Assembly (NCBI RefSeq): GCF_000213175.1
Contig: NW_009799101.1
Location: 3,609,236-3,673,235, forward strand
Source: Neurospora tetrasperma FGSC 2508
Lineage: Eukaryota; Ascomycota; Sordariomycetes; Sordariales; Sordariaceae
Length of the DNA: 64,000 nucleotides
Reading direction: 5' to 3'
This document shows positions 10,997 through 23,568 of the stretch, piece after piece (positions within the stretch are counted from its first letter, which is position 1; each line of letters begins with the position of its first letter). The translations under genes were made by a program, and so were the position numbers. A model generated the notes under the pieces. The model had not been told where the DNA came from, did not search any database, and saw only the letters and a program-made list of their open reading frames with translations.

Positions 10997-13900
10997 TCAT
11001 TGTCCAAAGCTAATATGACTCTTGTGAGCATCTTGGAGTGCTGTGTTTCATTTCTCGTCAGTTACTTTTGTTCACGTATATCCGGCAGCTTCATAAGAGG
11101 AGAGAAACTTACTCTTCAAAACAGTGAGCTGACCGGTCCTATCTCCACAGGCAAGCTGCAGCCCGCTGCCCTCCTTAAAGTCAAGAACTACGCTGTTAGG
11201 CAACTCTTGCATCTCCATTTCTGGCTCATAGGGCATCTTGAACTCGCTCATGTGAAATCGCTTTACAGCCTGGGCCTGGAGCGAGGCCGAGAGATTCTGC
11301 GCAGGGCTCAGGATGAGAAAGCCGTGGCTGTCGAGGCACGCGGTCCGACGCTTCCAAAGGAGAGTGTCGGGGAACTGGACGTTCACATCGCCCATGAAAC
11401 ATACGATTGTCGGGGGCTGAGCCTGCGAGGCTGGCTGGGGTGGTTCCTGCACCTGCGGTTGAGGTGCTGACGTTTGGGCCTGGCGGGAAGGCTGAGGAGG
11501 CGTTCTGTGTTGTTGGGGGATAACTGTCCGTACTTCAGGCGGAGACATTGGGTTCTTCCCCGCGGGCTGAACTTCAGGGACATCCTCCTCGACAAGAGTG
11601 GGCGAGATGTTGGGCGCGCCGTTCTTGCGGTTAGGGACGATGTTAGACAGGCGGCGCATAAAGCGCGACGCACGACTTCCATCCTTCTTGCCACTGGACG
11701 GACTGAGAGTAGAATCAGCGTTTGAGTGGCTAGATCCAAGTCGTCCCTCATCTTCCGCATGATAAGGGGAGCCGTGCTCGATTGACGATGCTTTGCTGCC
11801 AGCACTGTCACGGCGAGACGACTTGAATGACTGGGCGGGCTGGACCGTCGATTGGCGAGATGGCGATCGAGGCGACGCAAGACCGGCGGGTAGCTCATCC
11901 GATGATGGGCCCTTGCCAAGCCGGTCCTTCATGAACTCCTTGACGACCGCCATGGAAGAGCGTCTCGTTGAGCTGGCGTCGTCCTCCGCCGCTACACTCT
12001 CTGGCCCTTCCTTCCTCGAGAAAGCACGCTGTTCCTCGGACTGAGACTGGTACACTGGCGCGGTTTGCGACGGGGCGGAGCGATCACCGGACTGCGTATC
12101 TAGCGGGGACTGCTTTAGTTCTAAGCGCACAAAATCCGCTGGGTCAGCCTTCTTCGAGTCTGGGGCTTTTGGGTAAGGCTGTTTGTATGGATCTATTCGG
12201 ACTATGCGGGCGGTCACTTGAACCGGATCAGGCCGGCCCCTTGGTACGGCTCCCCCCTCAAATATGGAAAGTCGATTCTTTACGGATCCGGACCTACCAA
12301 TCTGCGACTGCGGATTTGCTGACGTCCTGGCTTCCGTGGTGGATGGTGATCTATCGGCGACGGATGGTGATCTCGACGGTGTCTCACGCAAACTGGGTTT
12401 CCGAACTGCGAAGAAAGTAGTAGCAGGTCGCTCTTTCGGAGCGGGGTCCGGCGGCCCAGCAGGGGCACCGGACAACGTCTGGAGTGCCTTGATTCGCTGC
12501 GAAATGCTCGAGCCAATCTTGCCGGTTACTGGCTTTATGTCTTGTTGTCCCATTTTCTGGAGGAACCCAGCACTGGTCGAGAGAGACCTGGACGTGCCAG
12601 CTTGGACATTCGCAGGCGAAAGCAACGTGTTCCTAACCGGACTGGATACCGTCCTCGAGAATCGCGGTGCGGATGAACCAGTCTCGATCATCGAATTTCT
12701 CTTGTATGACACGTCACCGGGGGACAATGAGCCAGGTGACTTTGACGCGGTGATCGGCTTGGCTCCTTGTACGGTTGCTGACTGCAACTCATCCATAAGC
12801 CTGTCGTCATCCGAAAGGTTGACCACCGATAACCGCTTGTCCCTGTCAACTCCATCGTAGTCTGGTCGAAGAGGCTCAAATGCAGACTTTGGCCTCGCTT
12901 GCGGAGTCTGGACAGCCGACGATTCCCTCCTCTCTGGAACCTCAGATTGCCTTTCCTGAGAAGACACGTTATCTCCAGGCACGCCACCCTGGCCTGGCGT
13001 GATGATTTCTGGAACTTCCTGGCTAGGCTCATCGGCCAAATGCTTGCTGTTTCGAGTCGAAGAATTGGAATTCGGTATTGGGAATTCAGGCAATGGTGAT
13101 CCGTGGTCCTTGGCATCTGTGGCTGCAGCAGAGTTGTCGACTTCCGGGGTGGTTCCCTCTTTCGCTTCTGGGGAAATTGCTGCTTGGTTGTCTGCATCTC
13201 CATCTGCATTGCGTGATGCGTCGTTTGCTCCCGAGGACTTGGATATCGGCAAAGCCGGTGCCAAAGCCGCACCTTCTGCCTCCCCTGCCGCAGCATTCTC
13301 AACCACAGCCACAGGCGTCCCAATCGTTTCTTCCTGGCTGTTGTCGGCTTGTGAGTCTGCCTTAGTTTCCGCCGCTAGCTCCTCCTGCTTTTCGACATCC
13401 TCCACTGACTGCGCGGGAGGCGCATCAGTCCGATCTTCAGTAGTTGCAGCTGCACTCATAGTTGCAGGCTGTTCGAGCAATGTTGGCGCGCCTTCGAGGC
13501 TCTGTTCCTTGTCGGCGAGAACGGTTTCATCTGTAGATTCCAAAAGAGAGGAAGCTTGCGTAGATTCGCTCAGATCTGATGAGGTCGCAACAGTCGCTAT
13601 GGGTGAGGTTGGGTGAGAATCCGTGCGCATATCAACTGGCGAATGATCGCCAGCGGCCTCCCTGTCCACTCCCGAGTCGCCCTGGAAAGTGGTTATTAAG
13701 GGGTTGTGCAAAGATTGGGCTTCAGCATCGGCGGGCCCCTGATTAGCGCTCTCGAGGGCCACCAGTGTTGTTGTGGCGTCTGAGAGTGGTTCTGAGATTT
13801 GGAGTGAGTGGGAGCTTGGCGCAGAAGACGCTTCGCCAGCACCTTCAGTAGGATTTTTCGGCGTGGAATTCGAACTCATCATCTTCTTTTTCTCCCTCAG

Positions 13901-15308
13901 TTTCATCGCCTTCAGTAGCCGTGCCTTTTCAGGTGTTATGGCGGTCTGCTTGGCTGGCGGCGGCGGGGCCGATGTGGGGATTTCTAGCTTAATAGGGGAT
14001 GCCGGGGCCACCTCATCCTCCACTCCACCACTAGAAATAGGCCGAGCAGATTCAGTTTCAGTGACCTTGGCAGCAGCCAGGTCCGCTGTCGAATCGGCTG
14101 CCAGGGATTTGTTCTCTGCGTCTTCCTTGATTGTCGACGACTCTAGTCCGTCTTCATCCTGTTCTTCGGCTCGGCTCTTCTTGTTCAAGGCTTTGTGAAC
14201 CTTGAGGCCTACGGGGATCGTTGAGACCGGCCTGTTCTCTCCAGTTCCAGAAGTTCCTGTTCGCGGTCGCCCGACACTATCCACCGAAGGCCTGGGTCCA
14301 AGCTTTACGCGCGGCTTATAAGAGCCGTAACCGTAATAATCAGTTTGGCGAGAGCGAGATGAGTGCGAGGACATGCGCCTTGCCGAGTCATCCATCATAC
14401 TTGTGGGCGACGAGGGTCGCAAAACTCCGGCTAGAGAACGGGCATCGGCGTCATGTATGGTGTCTGGGTTGCTGGCGAGATCCGGGTCCCTTGAAACACC
14501 ACTCAAGGGATCTTCCCGGTTCCGTCCCTCCTCGTCCGCTACTGATTCCGCCTCTGTCTCTCTTCGCTCTTGTTCTTCCTCCTCGGAAGCTTCTTCCAAC
14601 AGCCTTTCGCGAAGGGAATCTGTGATGGACGAGGCGGAAGCAGTCGACGTATGCAACGAGCATGCGGCTGAGAGCTTGGTGTCCTTGAGTTCAGATGCGG
14701 AGGCGATCGAGAATTCGGCATCGTAGGGTGAAAGGAATTCGCAGATGGCGTTGAAGTGAACGGTTACTCGAGCTAAAACACGATTAGCAAGCTAGGTAAG
14801 TCTTTCTTCCCTTCAGGTAACATTATAACATGGTTATCCCAGGGGCAGATGAAAGAGAAACACGAACCTTGGACCAGCCTCGAGCAACCCTCAGGCAGGT
14901 ATTTGAGGATGACATTGCGGCGCCTATATCGCATATAGCCGTACAATGGCGACTTATCCTCATACTCGGCGATCGCATTTCGTATCTCGACGATACCGCC
15001 GGTGCCCTGTCCTTGCAACTCGAGCTCATCACGACTGGCATATTTTAGGAGGAACCTGGGCGCGGTGGTAGGCACCGTGTTAGCGAATCGACGACGCTAG
15101 TTTGCGGCGCAGGGGAAGCAAACAAAAACAAGAAAATAATAAGGTTCTAGGAACGAGGGAAGCCAGGCGGCGCTTTGCAACCACAGAAAGCAGGATGAAA
15201 GAAGGAGAAAGGACAGCACGGCAGCAGGACTCACCATCCTCCAGGCTCGACAAGCGCAACCTCGTGGGCTTCCTTGACTGCGGGATTGTCCAACCCATTC
15301 AACGACAT
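10997..15308 (-). CDS. Large ADF-H (cofilin/Abp1-like) actin-binding protein with disordered middle and conserved C-terminal domain
   Basis: Four minus-strand exons: 15308-15235, 15055-14868, 14772-11113 and 11040-10997; all phases agree and give 1321 aa. Residues 1 to about 140 form an ADF homology domain, the actin-binding fold of cofilin and Abp1: it starts MSLNGLDNPAVKEAHEVAL, runs through GGWFLLKYASRDEL across the first splice, and includes VILKYLPEGCSRLVQ and ARVTVHFNAICEFLSPYD. About 1060 residues of Ser/Pro/Glu-rich, low-complexity sequence follow. The last about 115 residues are conserved in character (TIVCFMGDVNVQFPDTLLWK to the C-terminus) and look PH-like. I infer a cortical actin regulator; the exact orthologue is not clear. 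Intron 2 has a non-standard donor, GTTCGT. The last exon adds TLQDAHKSHISFGQ; reading through its intron instead would end the protein at 11072. Some fungal databases carry misleading cell-surface names for such proteins. Confidence 0.82.
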
Positions 15309-18300
15309 GTCTGGTTATCTCTGGCTTGGCTTTCGTTGCGCAGTGACCTTGTTGGCCAACGTTCCTCGTCACAACTGCAGGTCGGTCGGAACGATTGGTT
15401 GGCTTCTCGAGATCGAACAAGTCGGCACTAGATATCGTTGGCGCCGATATGGGTATGCGAAAGGGCGCTCGAGCTCTGTATGTGTACTCTAATGTGCTGT
15501 GTGCACTTGAATGCTGCTGCGAGACGGGAGAGCGGCGGGCGGCAGCGATGGAGCAGCAGTTTTAGATCTTCTAGATCACCTCGGGGGTGCTTGAACTGAT
15601 GTACCTCTACAGACCTGACGGGCAGGAGGTAGGTACGGTACAGCAGACGACGTATCCGGGCGCCGGGCTCGGGTGCGTGAGTACGTGACGAGTAGGCAAA
15701 GGTCAGTTATGTGGTTGTGGATGGATGATCGTGCAGGTTTCGTCCGGGGTCTCCTTGGTTGAACCGAGCTTCTCTTCATGAAGCACCTTCCCACTCAAAA
15801 ACTTGTCATAGGGTCCTGTGTCGCTCGGACGGTGAGAAACGCGGGGAGCTGCCCTGTCTTTGATGCTCAGGGCAAACGAACATGAAACCGGGGGTGGTCG
15901 CGCGAGCGTTGCAGCCGATGTCAGGCTCGGGCGGTAGTCAGTGAGCTTGTGAGGCGCCAGACAGGAAGTAGTTCGTGGGTAGGTAGTATGTATGCGCAAG
16001 GTTTAGTCGTTTCGTTATGTTCCTAGAGCAATGAGCCTTTTTTGTTTGGTGGTTGTCTACTGGGTCGAAAGGTAAGTATCGAAAGCTCGGAAGCAGGCCA
16101 GTCCAACAAGAATCGATCGCAAGTCGGCTCCGACCGAGGTGGAGCTTGTAGACTCTCTCAGGTAAAAAAGCAATGACGTCGAAACAACCTTTTTCTCTGT
16201 AGGTCGCCCAACAAGTCTAAAAATAATGATGCTGGTAATGAGAGTGAAGAGGTGAAGGCAGAGATTGCAAATTAGCCTGTCAGTGGGTAGAGTTGGGCAC
16301 CCAGACAAGCCAAAGAGCTAAAGCGAAAGAAAAGGGCCAAACAGAAACTGAAGTCTGCGCAAAGTCGCGATCTGTGTCCCTTCACAACCTAAGCTTGTGC
16401 GCGACAACTCTGGAGTTTCCGGAGCAACCGCAAAGACCACACCAACAGCAGGGCAGAGCAACTTGCATGAACTGAACGAATGAAGGAATATGTTAAACTA
16501 ATTGCGGTGGGGGTAGGATGTACCCCATAGCCGAGCGGTAACGAAAAGAATGGATAGTGTTGAATTGACGCGATGCGATGCGACTGATGAGAATGAATGA
16601 CTGTGGGCAAGGTATCGATGCGCTTTTCTGCTTTGTAAATTGTAAAGGGAGCGCCTAGGCTGGGGAGGGGGGAATTTGATCGTGAACTGGACCTTCCCTT
16701 GGGCGCGCACGACGGACGGGTACCTGGCGACTACCGGCGACTAGCGTCCAGCGCCCGGGGAAGCCATGCATGCGTGTCGCAACATGGTTGCAAGATCCAA
16801 TTCCACCACTGCAGGGTCACCAGGGTCTAACGCTCGTCTTATTAAAGCACAGTGCGCAGACACGCACTGCACCTGGCCATTTCCCTGCAGTGGACTAGAC
16901 GCCGCGGCGGTTGTGGAGGGAGGGAGGGGCATTTTGAGGCTCCAGTCTCTGGCTCCCGACGGAGTGAGAACAAGAGGCTCCTCTCTGACAGTGTGCCACT
17001 GATCATATGTGTGCCTGTTGACAGAGCTGTTCATCCAATTATGCATCAATGCCGTTCCAACCTCAACCATCGTGAATCAAGCATGACTTCTCGCTTGCTG
17101 TGCTGCGTGAGTGAGTGCTGCCCGACCCCTGGACTGCAACTTGAACCTGAAGATATGCACGGTGACATTCACACTTACACTGTATCTCAATTGTTCTAGG
17201 CCCCTTTTGGGACAACAGCCCCTCCCCCTCGTCCCGTCCGGCCGCCCTACAACTGTTTGAGGAAAAGAAGGCCTGAAGAAGGACCAAAGAAGAAGGGCGC
17301 GGAGGCAGAAAAGGACCGGCCTCAATGCCTTGCATGTCTCCATGTCCGGCGACCTACATACATACGCAGTAAATGCACTCGCACCCAACGTGTATACTAC
17401 ATACACTACACCAAGACTGAAAGCCTGCCAGTGGAGTTCTGTTAGTACCCTTCTGTGTTTCCTGCATAGGGAACCCCTGAACCGGCCCGGAACGACAATA
17501 GCGTAACAATCATTGTTCCCACCCCCCCAACTGCCCTAGAGCCCATGGCAAATGGCGAGAAATCTGAATGGGAATCGTAGTATCACCTCTGTAAAAGGGA
17601 AATGAACCTTGGTTCACTGGATTTTCTTCCTTCTGGACAAACAAACACTCACCCTCTCATGAATCGGATATCACCTAGCGTACTGCTACACTCCTACTAA
17701 CCCATATCATCAACAACCTCCGCGTTGATCGACGACGGGCAATCACACACACTATCGTAGTATTTTGCTCTTGGCCAACGTAACTTGTGGAGAATTGGCA
17801 ATGAAGGGTGGAAGGAAAGTGACGATGATATTGACGGTAACACCTTTTTTTTTATTTTTATTTTTTTACAAACACATATTCGGAAGGCCCCTCCTTTTTG
17901 AGGAAACATTCATTCAGAGATCTCACTGAACCGCAGACAATTAACTTGTATGCATGCAGCCTCTTGAAATTTCGTATCTGCTTCTGCAACGATCAAGACC
18001 GCACATGAAGCGCGTATGTTTTGCGAGCAACAATCCAGCTCCGGTTAGTTGAAAGGCCGAAGTAAACAACAGTCAAGTTTTGTCAAGTGTCGCAAGTCGT
18101 AACCGTCTATAATGATTGGTTATGCAACGCATAGGACGAAAAATGGGCAACTGATGACAGCAAAGATACATCAAATGCACCATAGAAATGGGTGGTGACA
18201 AAAAAGTAGAGATGAGAAAAGTATTCTCTTAGCATAGCACAAACAACTCGAAATGACTGGCTTGATGAAGACGACCCCCATACTCCTGCTTCCCCTCCCA

Positions 18301-18510
18301 ACATAGATCCCTATCTTATATGTCACCGTGTCCTCGGATGTCGAAATACAGCATGAAGGCCAGCTCTTCACTCCAATTCCTCCCCAAAGTTTGTGGTGGC
18401 TACCCGCCGACTCCAAGAAATGCCAAGATGAGGAAGCAATCGCATCAGACGTGATATAGGCCCCGATATCCTAGCTTGCGGCCATGACCTGCAGCTAGTA
18501 GTCAAAGACA
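15309..18510. other. Intergenic region: ADF-H promoter and ptc1 3' region
   Basis: About 3.2 kb without a supportable gene. It contains upstream sequence of the ADF-H gene (from 15309), mixed noncoding sequence, an A/T-rich low-complexity stretch near 17845-17870, and the 3' region of the phosphatase. Short ORFs in several frames overlap each other and show no recognisable motifs. Confidence 0.45.
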
Positions 18511-20446
18511 CTACGCGTCCAAAGACTTCTTCGCTTCAGGCACCGAATCTAACTTCATTGCCGTCACGGAACCGTCCGAGGTCGCCTCTGGAGAGTCACT
18601 GGGGACAACTGGCTCTTCTTCCACAGAACCTTCGATGGTAGTAGGGACAAATGGCTTCTTCTCTCCGTCCTCGAGGGGTGTGGGGTCGTGACCGCGACCA
18701 AAGTTGCTCGCAGATATCCCAACCGCCGGTGTGCTACCCTCCGCAATCTTCTGCTTAGTTGCCGTGACAATCTTCTCCGACTCGGTAACCGTGCCCGCAG
18801 CCGTAGTCGCATCGCCCTCGACGCCAATGGCACTGTCTTTGTTGTTCTGGTTCTCAAGCAGGGCTTGTTTGTCGAACCGGACAATCATACATGAGAGGTT
18901 ATCGGTGCTGAAACGAGACAGAGCATGATCGACCAGTTTCTTGGCCGCAATCACCGGTTCCTGGATATCGCGCACAAGGTCGACTGCTTCCTGATCCGAG
19001 CAAACGTCCCAAAGCTGTAAAAATTTGTCAGTTTGTGTATCTTCAGGCACAGTGGGGAAAGTGGACTGCAGAGCTGTTGGTATTACTTACCCCATCGCAA
19101 GCAATAATCATGAACTCGTCCCAATCCGGTTGGATAACCGTCTCCGTGGTGTAAGGATGACCAGTGACGAGGTCTTTGATATAAGTATCGCCAAGAGCTC
19201 TGGTGACAGCAAGGACTCCGTTTACGCGGTTGTTCAGGATCAGACCTCCAGCGTTTGCTATACGCTTGCCCTCATTTTCATCGCTGCCTTTGTGGTCATA
19301 TGACAGGCGCAACGCCTTGCCAGAGCGACACAAGACGATGCGAGCATCTCCCACATTGGCTGTATAGAGCACCCTCTGTCTTGTGGCAGAATTCTTCAAC
19401 TTGGCGTGTGTAGCTTCCGGGATTGAAGAGTTGAGGCTTTTCTCGGACTGCCCATCCTCCACCTTAAGAGCATCCTCAGTGGCCTTGACAACCGCGGGGG
19501 CGATAGCTTGAGAGCCGGTCGCCGACTGGTTACTCGGAACTCGGTCCTCCCAGCGCAGAACCGCAACGGCAGCCGTGCAGCCACTATTCTTGAGCGGAAG
19601 CGCTTCTAGCTCGGTGTCCACAGTGGTAAACGTTTGATCAAGGAGTTCCGGTATAGGAGCATTCGGGTTCTTCTTGATGATATCCTCAAGGATTATGTGG
19701 AGCTTCTTGCCGCACCAGTCAGCAGCAAAGGTGCCGGCATGGCCATCGAAAATAGCAAAGTAGCCATTGTCCGTCTCGATCATGTCTGCATTCTGACTGG
19801 CGGAACTACTACTGCGCTTCTCATGTGATTCGTTCGCCGATTTTGATTGCTTCTGAGCCGAGCCCTCGGCGCCCAAAACAGGGGCAGGAGTATGGAGAAA
19901 GTTGTAGAGGAAAGCATGTGTGTCTTCCATAGTACGTCTGCACTTCTTGTTGCGGTCCTCCCAGACACCAACCTTGAACGTGGAGCGCGGCCCGGGGAGT
20001 GATTCACCAGCGGCATTGTTGTGCTGGCCTTGAGGAACAGCAAGGGCCTGATCTTGCTTGCCGAGCTTTTGCAAGGAAGTCTGATTAGAGTTCTTGGAGT
20101 CAGTACTCATATCACCGCTGTTACGGTTCGCAACTTGAGTAAACAGAGTATTTTTGGCTTGGGCAATCAGGCTGCTGGCTCTACCGCTCACCCCACTGCT
20201 CCGCTTCTTCTTGCTATCGGACGAGCTACCAGCGCTCGGTGGACTCCCGTTGCCGGTTTGAGTGTCGCCGGCGGTAGACTGGTCGGTGGACTTGATGGAT
20301 TTGGGAGACGCGCCTCCATTGCCCGGCGCCTCCTTCTCGGGGGAGGGCGACTTGCTGCTCGACCTGTCCTTTCCACTGCTGCCCGAATCTGAAGCCGACC
20401 CGCTCACGGACTTGGAGGCGGCGGAGCTGGAACCGCCGCCGAACAT
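18511..20446 (-). CDS. ptc1: PP2C-family Ser/Thr phosphatase, Ptc1 type
   Basis: Exons 20446-19091 and 19014-18511 on the minus strand give 619 aa; the 76-nt intron (GTAAGT...ACAG) falls inside the metal-binding motif between IIACDG and [13 protein letters not shown]. Ptc1 dephosphorylates MAP kinases of the HOG and cell-wall pathways and also acts in organelle inheritance in yeast. Residues 1 to about 150 are a Ser/Gly/Lys-rich extension. The catalytic domain then shows RRTMEDTH (about 170-177), [14 protein letters not shown] (about 233-246), [60 protein letters not shown] and [12 protein letters not shown]. The DGHAG variant rather than DGHGG, and the following [10 protein letters not shown], match yeast Ptc1. 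A Glu/Thr/Ser-rich tail follows the domain. The 20446 ATG is the first AUG, with none in about 500 nt upstream. Confidence 0.9.
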
Positions 20447-20961
20447 CCTATTCAGCAGGCCTCCTTGAGAGGAGAGACTGCGACGCTTGTTGCCTGCCAG
20501 GTTGGTTGTTGGGGGGGTGGGGTGGGTGAGGGCGCGACACGTTGCGAGAAGATGCCGTACTGAAAGGCCGGTCTGCGGAGAACTGCGGTCGTGAATAGGG
20601 ACAGCGTCTGTATTACTCTAGAAATCCTATTGGGGATTTATGCGCGCTCGTTGCGCTTTGCGATGAGGAAGTGAGGGCGCCGGTTGTGATTGACAAAGAA
20701 GCAAGGGAGAAGCTGAAAGTTGTTGCAGGAAGGCTGGAGTAAGTTTGATAGGTATTCGTTGAATGGAGCTGATGCAATGGCGGAGATCGCGAAAGGTTGT
20801 TGAAAGGCAGAAGGGAGGGAGGGGTCTGGTGACAGGCTGTAGTGCACCGCGCTGAGATGATGTAATGCCAGTTGAAGAGCCACTGTTCAGGGCTGCACAG
20901 CAGTGACGGGAGCAGGAAAGTCGAAGGCGCACAGGGGCACCTTGGGAGGTTATGAGTCTAC

Positions 20962-20977
20962 CTAGAGGTACCTCTAG
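20962..20977. promoter_or_regulatory. 16-bp perfect palindrome CTAGAGGTACCTCTAG
   Basis: The two 8-bp halves are exact reverse complements with no spacer, about 515 bp upstream of the ptc1 start codon. Perfect dyads of this size often bind homodimeric factors; the factor is unknown and the role is inference. Confidence 0.35.
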
Positions 20978-21047
20978 TATTTCGGGGTCCAGGTGGAGAG
21001 CTTGAGGTACCCTACACAAGGAAGGAGCAAGCACCGAGTCCAGTAGT

Positions 21048-21074
21048 GTAGGTAGGTAGGTAGGTAGTAGGTAG
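21048..21074. repeat. GTAG tetranucleotide microsatellite
   Basis: Five GTAG units in a row followed by an interrupted GTAGGTAG, in noncoding DNA upstream of ptc1. Confidence 0.8.
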
Positions 21075-22697
21075 TTCTAGATGTCCAAGGGAGCCAGGCA
21101 GAGAAATGGATGACGAAAACGGCAACAACGACAATCAACAACACCGTTCGGACCAAAGCTGCAATGCTCTGTGCTGCGTTTCGGGAGAGCAACCACGGGG
21201 GAGAAGTGAGGTTCGAGTCGACTGCAGTGGCACCAGAATCGAGATTTGTTCTCAGTGCGGATGAAGAGGCAGTTCGACTGCAATGTTGTCCAAAGGGATG
21301 AAATGAGGTGAAAGTGCCCGTGTGTGGAGGTGTCGAGGCCCAAGCTCAAGTGGAAGATGCGGATCGGTGTTGGACTCGCGCCTGCTGATCTGAATGGCTG
21401 GACCGCCCTACAAGCTTCCTGCGCATCCACTTCAGGGTGCCCGCCTGACAGCATGAAGTGGAGATGCTTCAGGTCCAGTCCGAGTCCATCAGGTTCCAGT
21501 CCCGCCTTCCGTCAGAGGCCACGACCTGAAGGGACCCTGAGGGCCTTCTGAAATCGGGGATCTTACAGGCACCAGTAGAGACGGCAAACTTGATCTGTGT
21601 GTGACAGTGCAGCCCAGAAAGTGGGGTACTGTACAGCTTAATCCGGATTCCACTTGCCATGCAACAGCAGCGACGGGAGGTGTTTAGGGAGCTTCACCTT
21701 GAAGACATAAGGTGTAGATTATCTGTACTACAGTACCTTACCATGCGCCTAGTCCATGTGGGAATCATAGAGAAAAGATTTAATATGGTGTGAGTTAAGA
21801 CACCCGCGGGAAATCCGGGGACTGCGCATCTTCAGGTTCTTTGTGCCGTCGGGTGTTTACAAAGCGTTATAGTAGTACAGACTGCGGGCGTTGGCGCCAA
21901 AAAGGCACCGATACAGTACTCGCGATGGTCCAGATAGCTACTTCTACCTTACCTACCGGACCTAAGTACTAAGTCTAGAGGTATGCTTCTAGGCGCGGGG
22001 TGTTGCAGGTGCGGTACCCTGACTGCTGCTAGGTACATTTATCAGGGGCGACCGTCTCATCTCACGCTCACTGCAACCACGAGGAAACGGGATTGTCATC
22101 GACACTTCACTTCGCATCGCATATTGTCAAGATGATACTGTTCGATGCTGTCACCCCCATTATCTTTCGACTTGACTGTGGTGATTTTTGTCAACACTGG
22201 TGGAAGTCCTCCTCCCCTAGAGACTCACTATCTTCTGGTCGTGGTGTATAATGAGAATAGCCTGTTGGACGGCAGGACGGCTAGACCGTTGGACGCTATT
22301 CCGCATAACAAAGCGGGATGGGATGTTAGTCGCGCGATCTGCACTGTACATGAAACTCACTCTGCCCAACGAGCCAACCAACGAAAGAAGTAACATGTTT
22401 TCGTGAGAATACCAGCTCATCACCTAACCATTATTCTAACAGTCCACTCAACCCAACGTACGCCTAAAACTCCCGCAGTCATGCTGCATTCATGTGTGCT
22501 CATAGATGCCACTGCTTTGCAAGTAGGCATACTAACCATATCGCCCTCTCAGAGTCGTGGATGCATCAAGAAACCGGCAAGCTTGAAGAGCCATTCCCAT
22601 CCCAGGGAGGGGAACATAGAAGCTTGAGCATCTTCGTCCAAGTTCAACCCTTTGTACAGCTTCCAGTCTGTGGTTCCCAAGTTCATCAGAGTTTCGT

Positions 22698-23568
22698 TCA
22701 TCGTCTCAGACTGTCCAACCTTGCCTGCAAGTCGTCGTCGCCTGGGTCGGCTCCACCACCCCCACCCCCACCACCCACTGCTTGGGCGACTTTGTTCTCC
22801 GGGACAGCCGCAACCTGTAGTCCCGATGGTGTCTCGCCCATCTGGCAAAGAACAAGTTAGCAACGTGATCTTGCTGCGAATATAACCGAACAGCCTTACC
22901 GCTTGACTGAGATCTACGCCAATCTCCTCCAGCACTTGCTCTACAACCTCATCACCCTCTTCTTCAAGACCCATATCCATTGCATCGTCGATAGCATCAT
23001 CCATCATCTCCTGTCGTTGTTCCATAATATCGTTCTCGCGCTCAAACTCCATAGCTATACGTTGCAACGAGGGTAGGTTCATTGTGCGGTTCATGCTTCC
23101 GAGAGCCATCGTCGCGCCCTTCATGGCTTGCATCATCTGCTCGTTTGTACGGTATGTCTAAGAGATGGATCTTGTCAGTTGGCTAGTCTTTCGTATATCG
23201 GCGGAGATGTGGCACTCACTTGTAAGCGAAGCGAGATCTTTTGGAGTTGACTCCTCATGCTGTAAAACTTTTCGATGTATCGTCGTGTCCGCACCAAGTC
23301 CTTGGCCTGGATCTTGCAAGCACCCATCTGACCCTTCTGAGCGCTCTGGCGAATCTGGGAGACAAGTGTCTTTTCTTGCTTCTCGAGCTTGACGCGCTGT
23401 TGGTCCAGTTCTCGGATAGCCTTGTCGAGGAGTCGCTGGTTTTTGCGAAGACGCTCGGCCGGCGTCATACGCTTGCCGAAGGCCCATTCCAGGACCTAGT
23501 TGTTGAAACATGGTGTTAGCTTGCGCGGCCTGGATGCGCATCGACCGACGACGGAAACTCACGTTCAT
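22698..23568 (-). CDS. vps2: ESCRT-III subunit Vps2/Did4 (CHMP2)
   Basis: Four minus-strand exons, 23568-23563, 23495-23220, 23157-22900 and 22841-22698, give 227 aa with consistent phases; introns are 67, 62 and 58 nt. Vps2 caps Vps24/Snf7 filaments on endosomes and recruits the AAA ATPase Vps4 for multivesicular-body sorting and membrane scission. The Snf7 fold is clear: VLEWAFGKRMTPAERLRKNQ, the basic helix 1, then KGQMGACKIQAKDLVRTRRY, the long helices, and an acidic regulatory segment (MMDDAIDDAMDMGLEEE). The end LQARLDSLRR is a MIM1 motif for the Vps4 MIT domain. The first coding exon holds only ATG AAC. A Gly run precedes the MIM1 helix. It is transcribed away from fzo1. Confidence 0.93.

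Larger units (their letters stand above)
20447..22697. other. Intergenic region: ptc1 leader/promoter and vps2 3' region
   Basis: Holds the AUG-free leader of the phosphatase, a 16-bp perfect palindrome (20962-20977), a GTAG microsatellite (21048-21074) and the 3' region of vps2. No gene supported. Confidence 0.5.
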
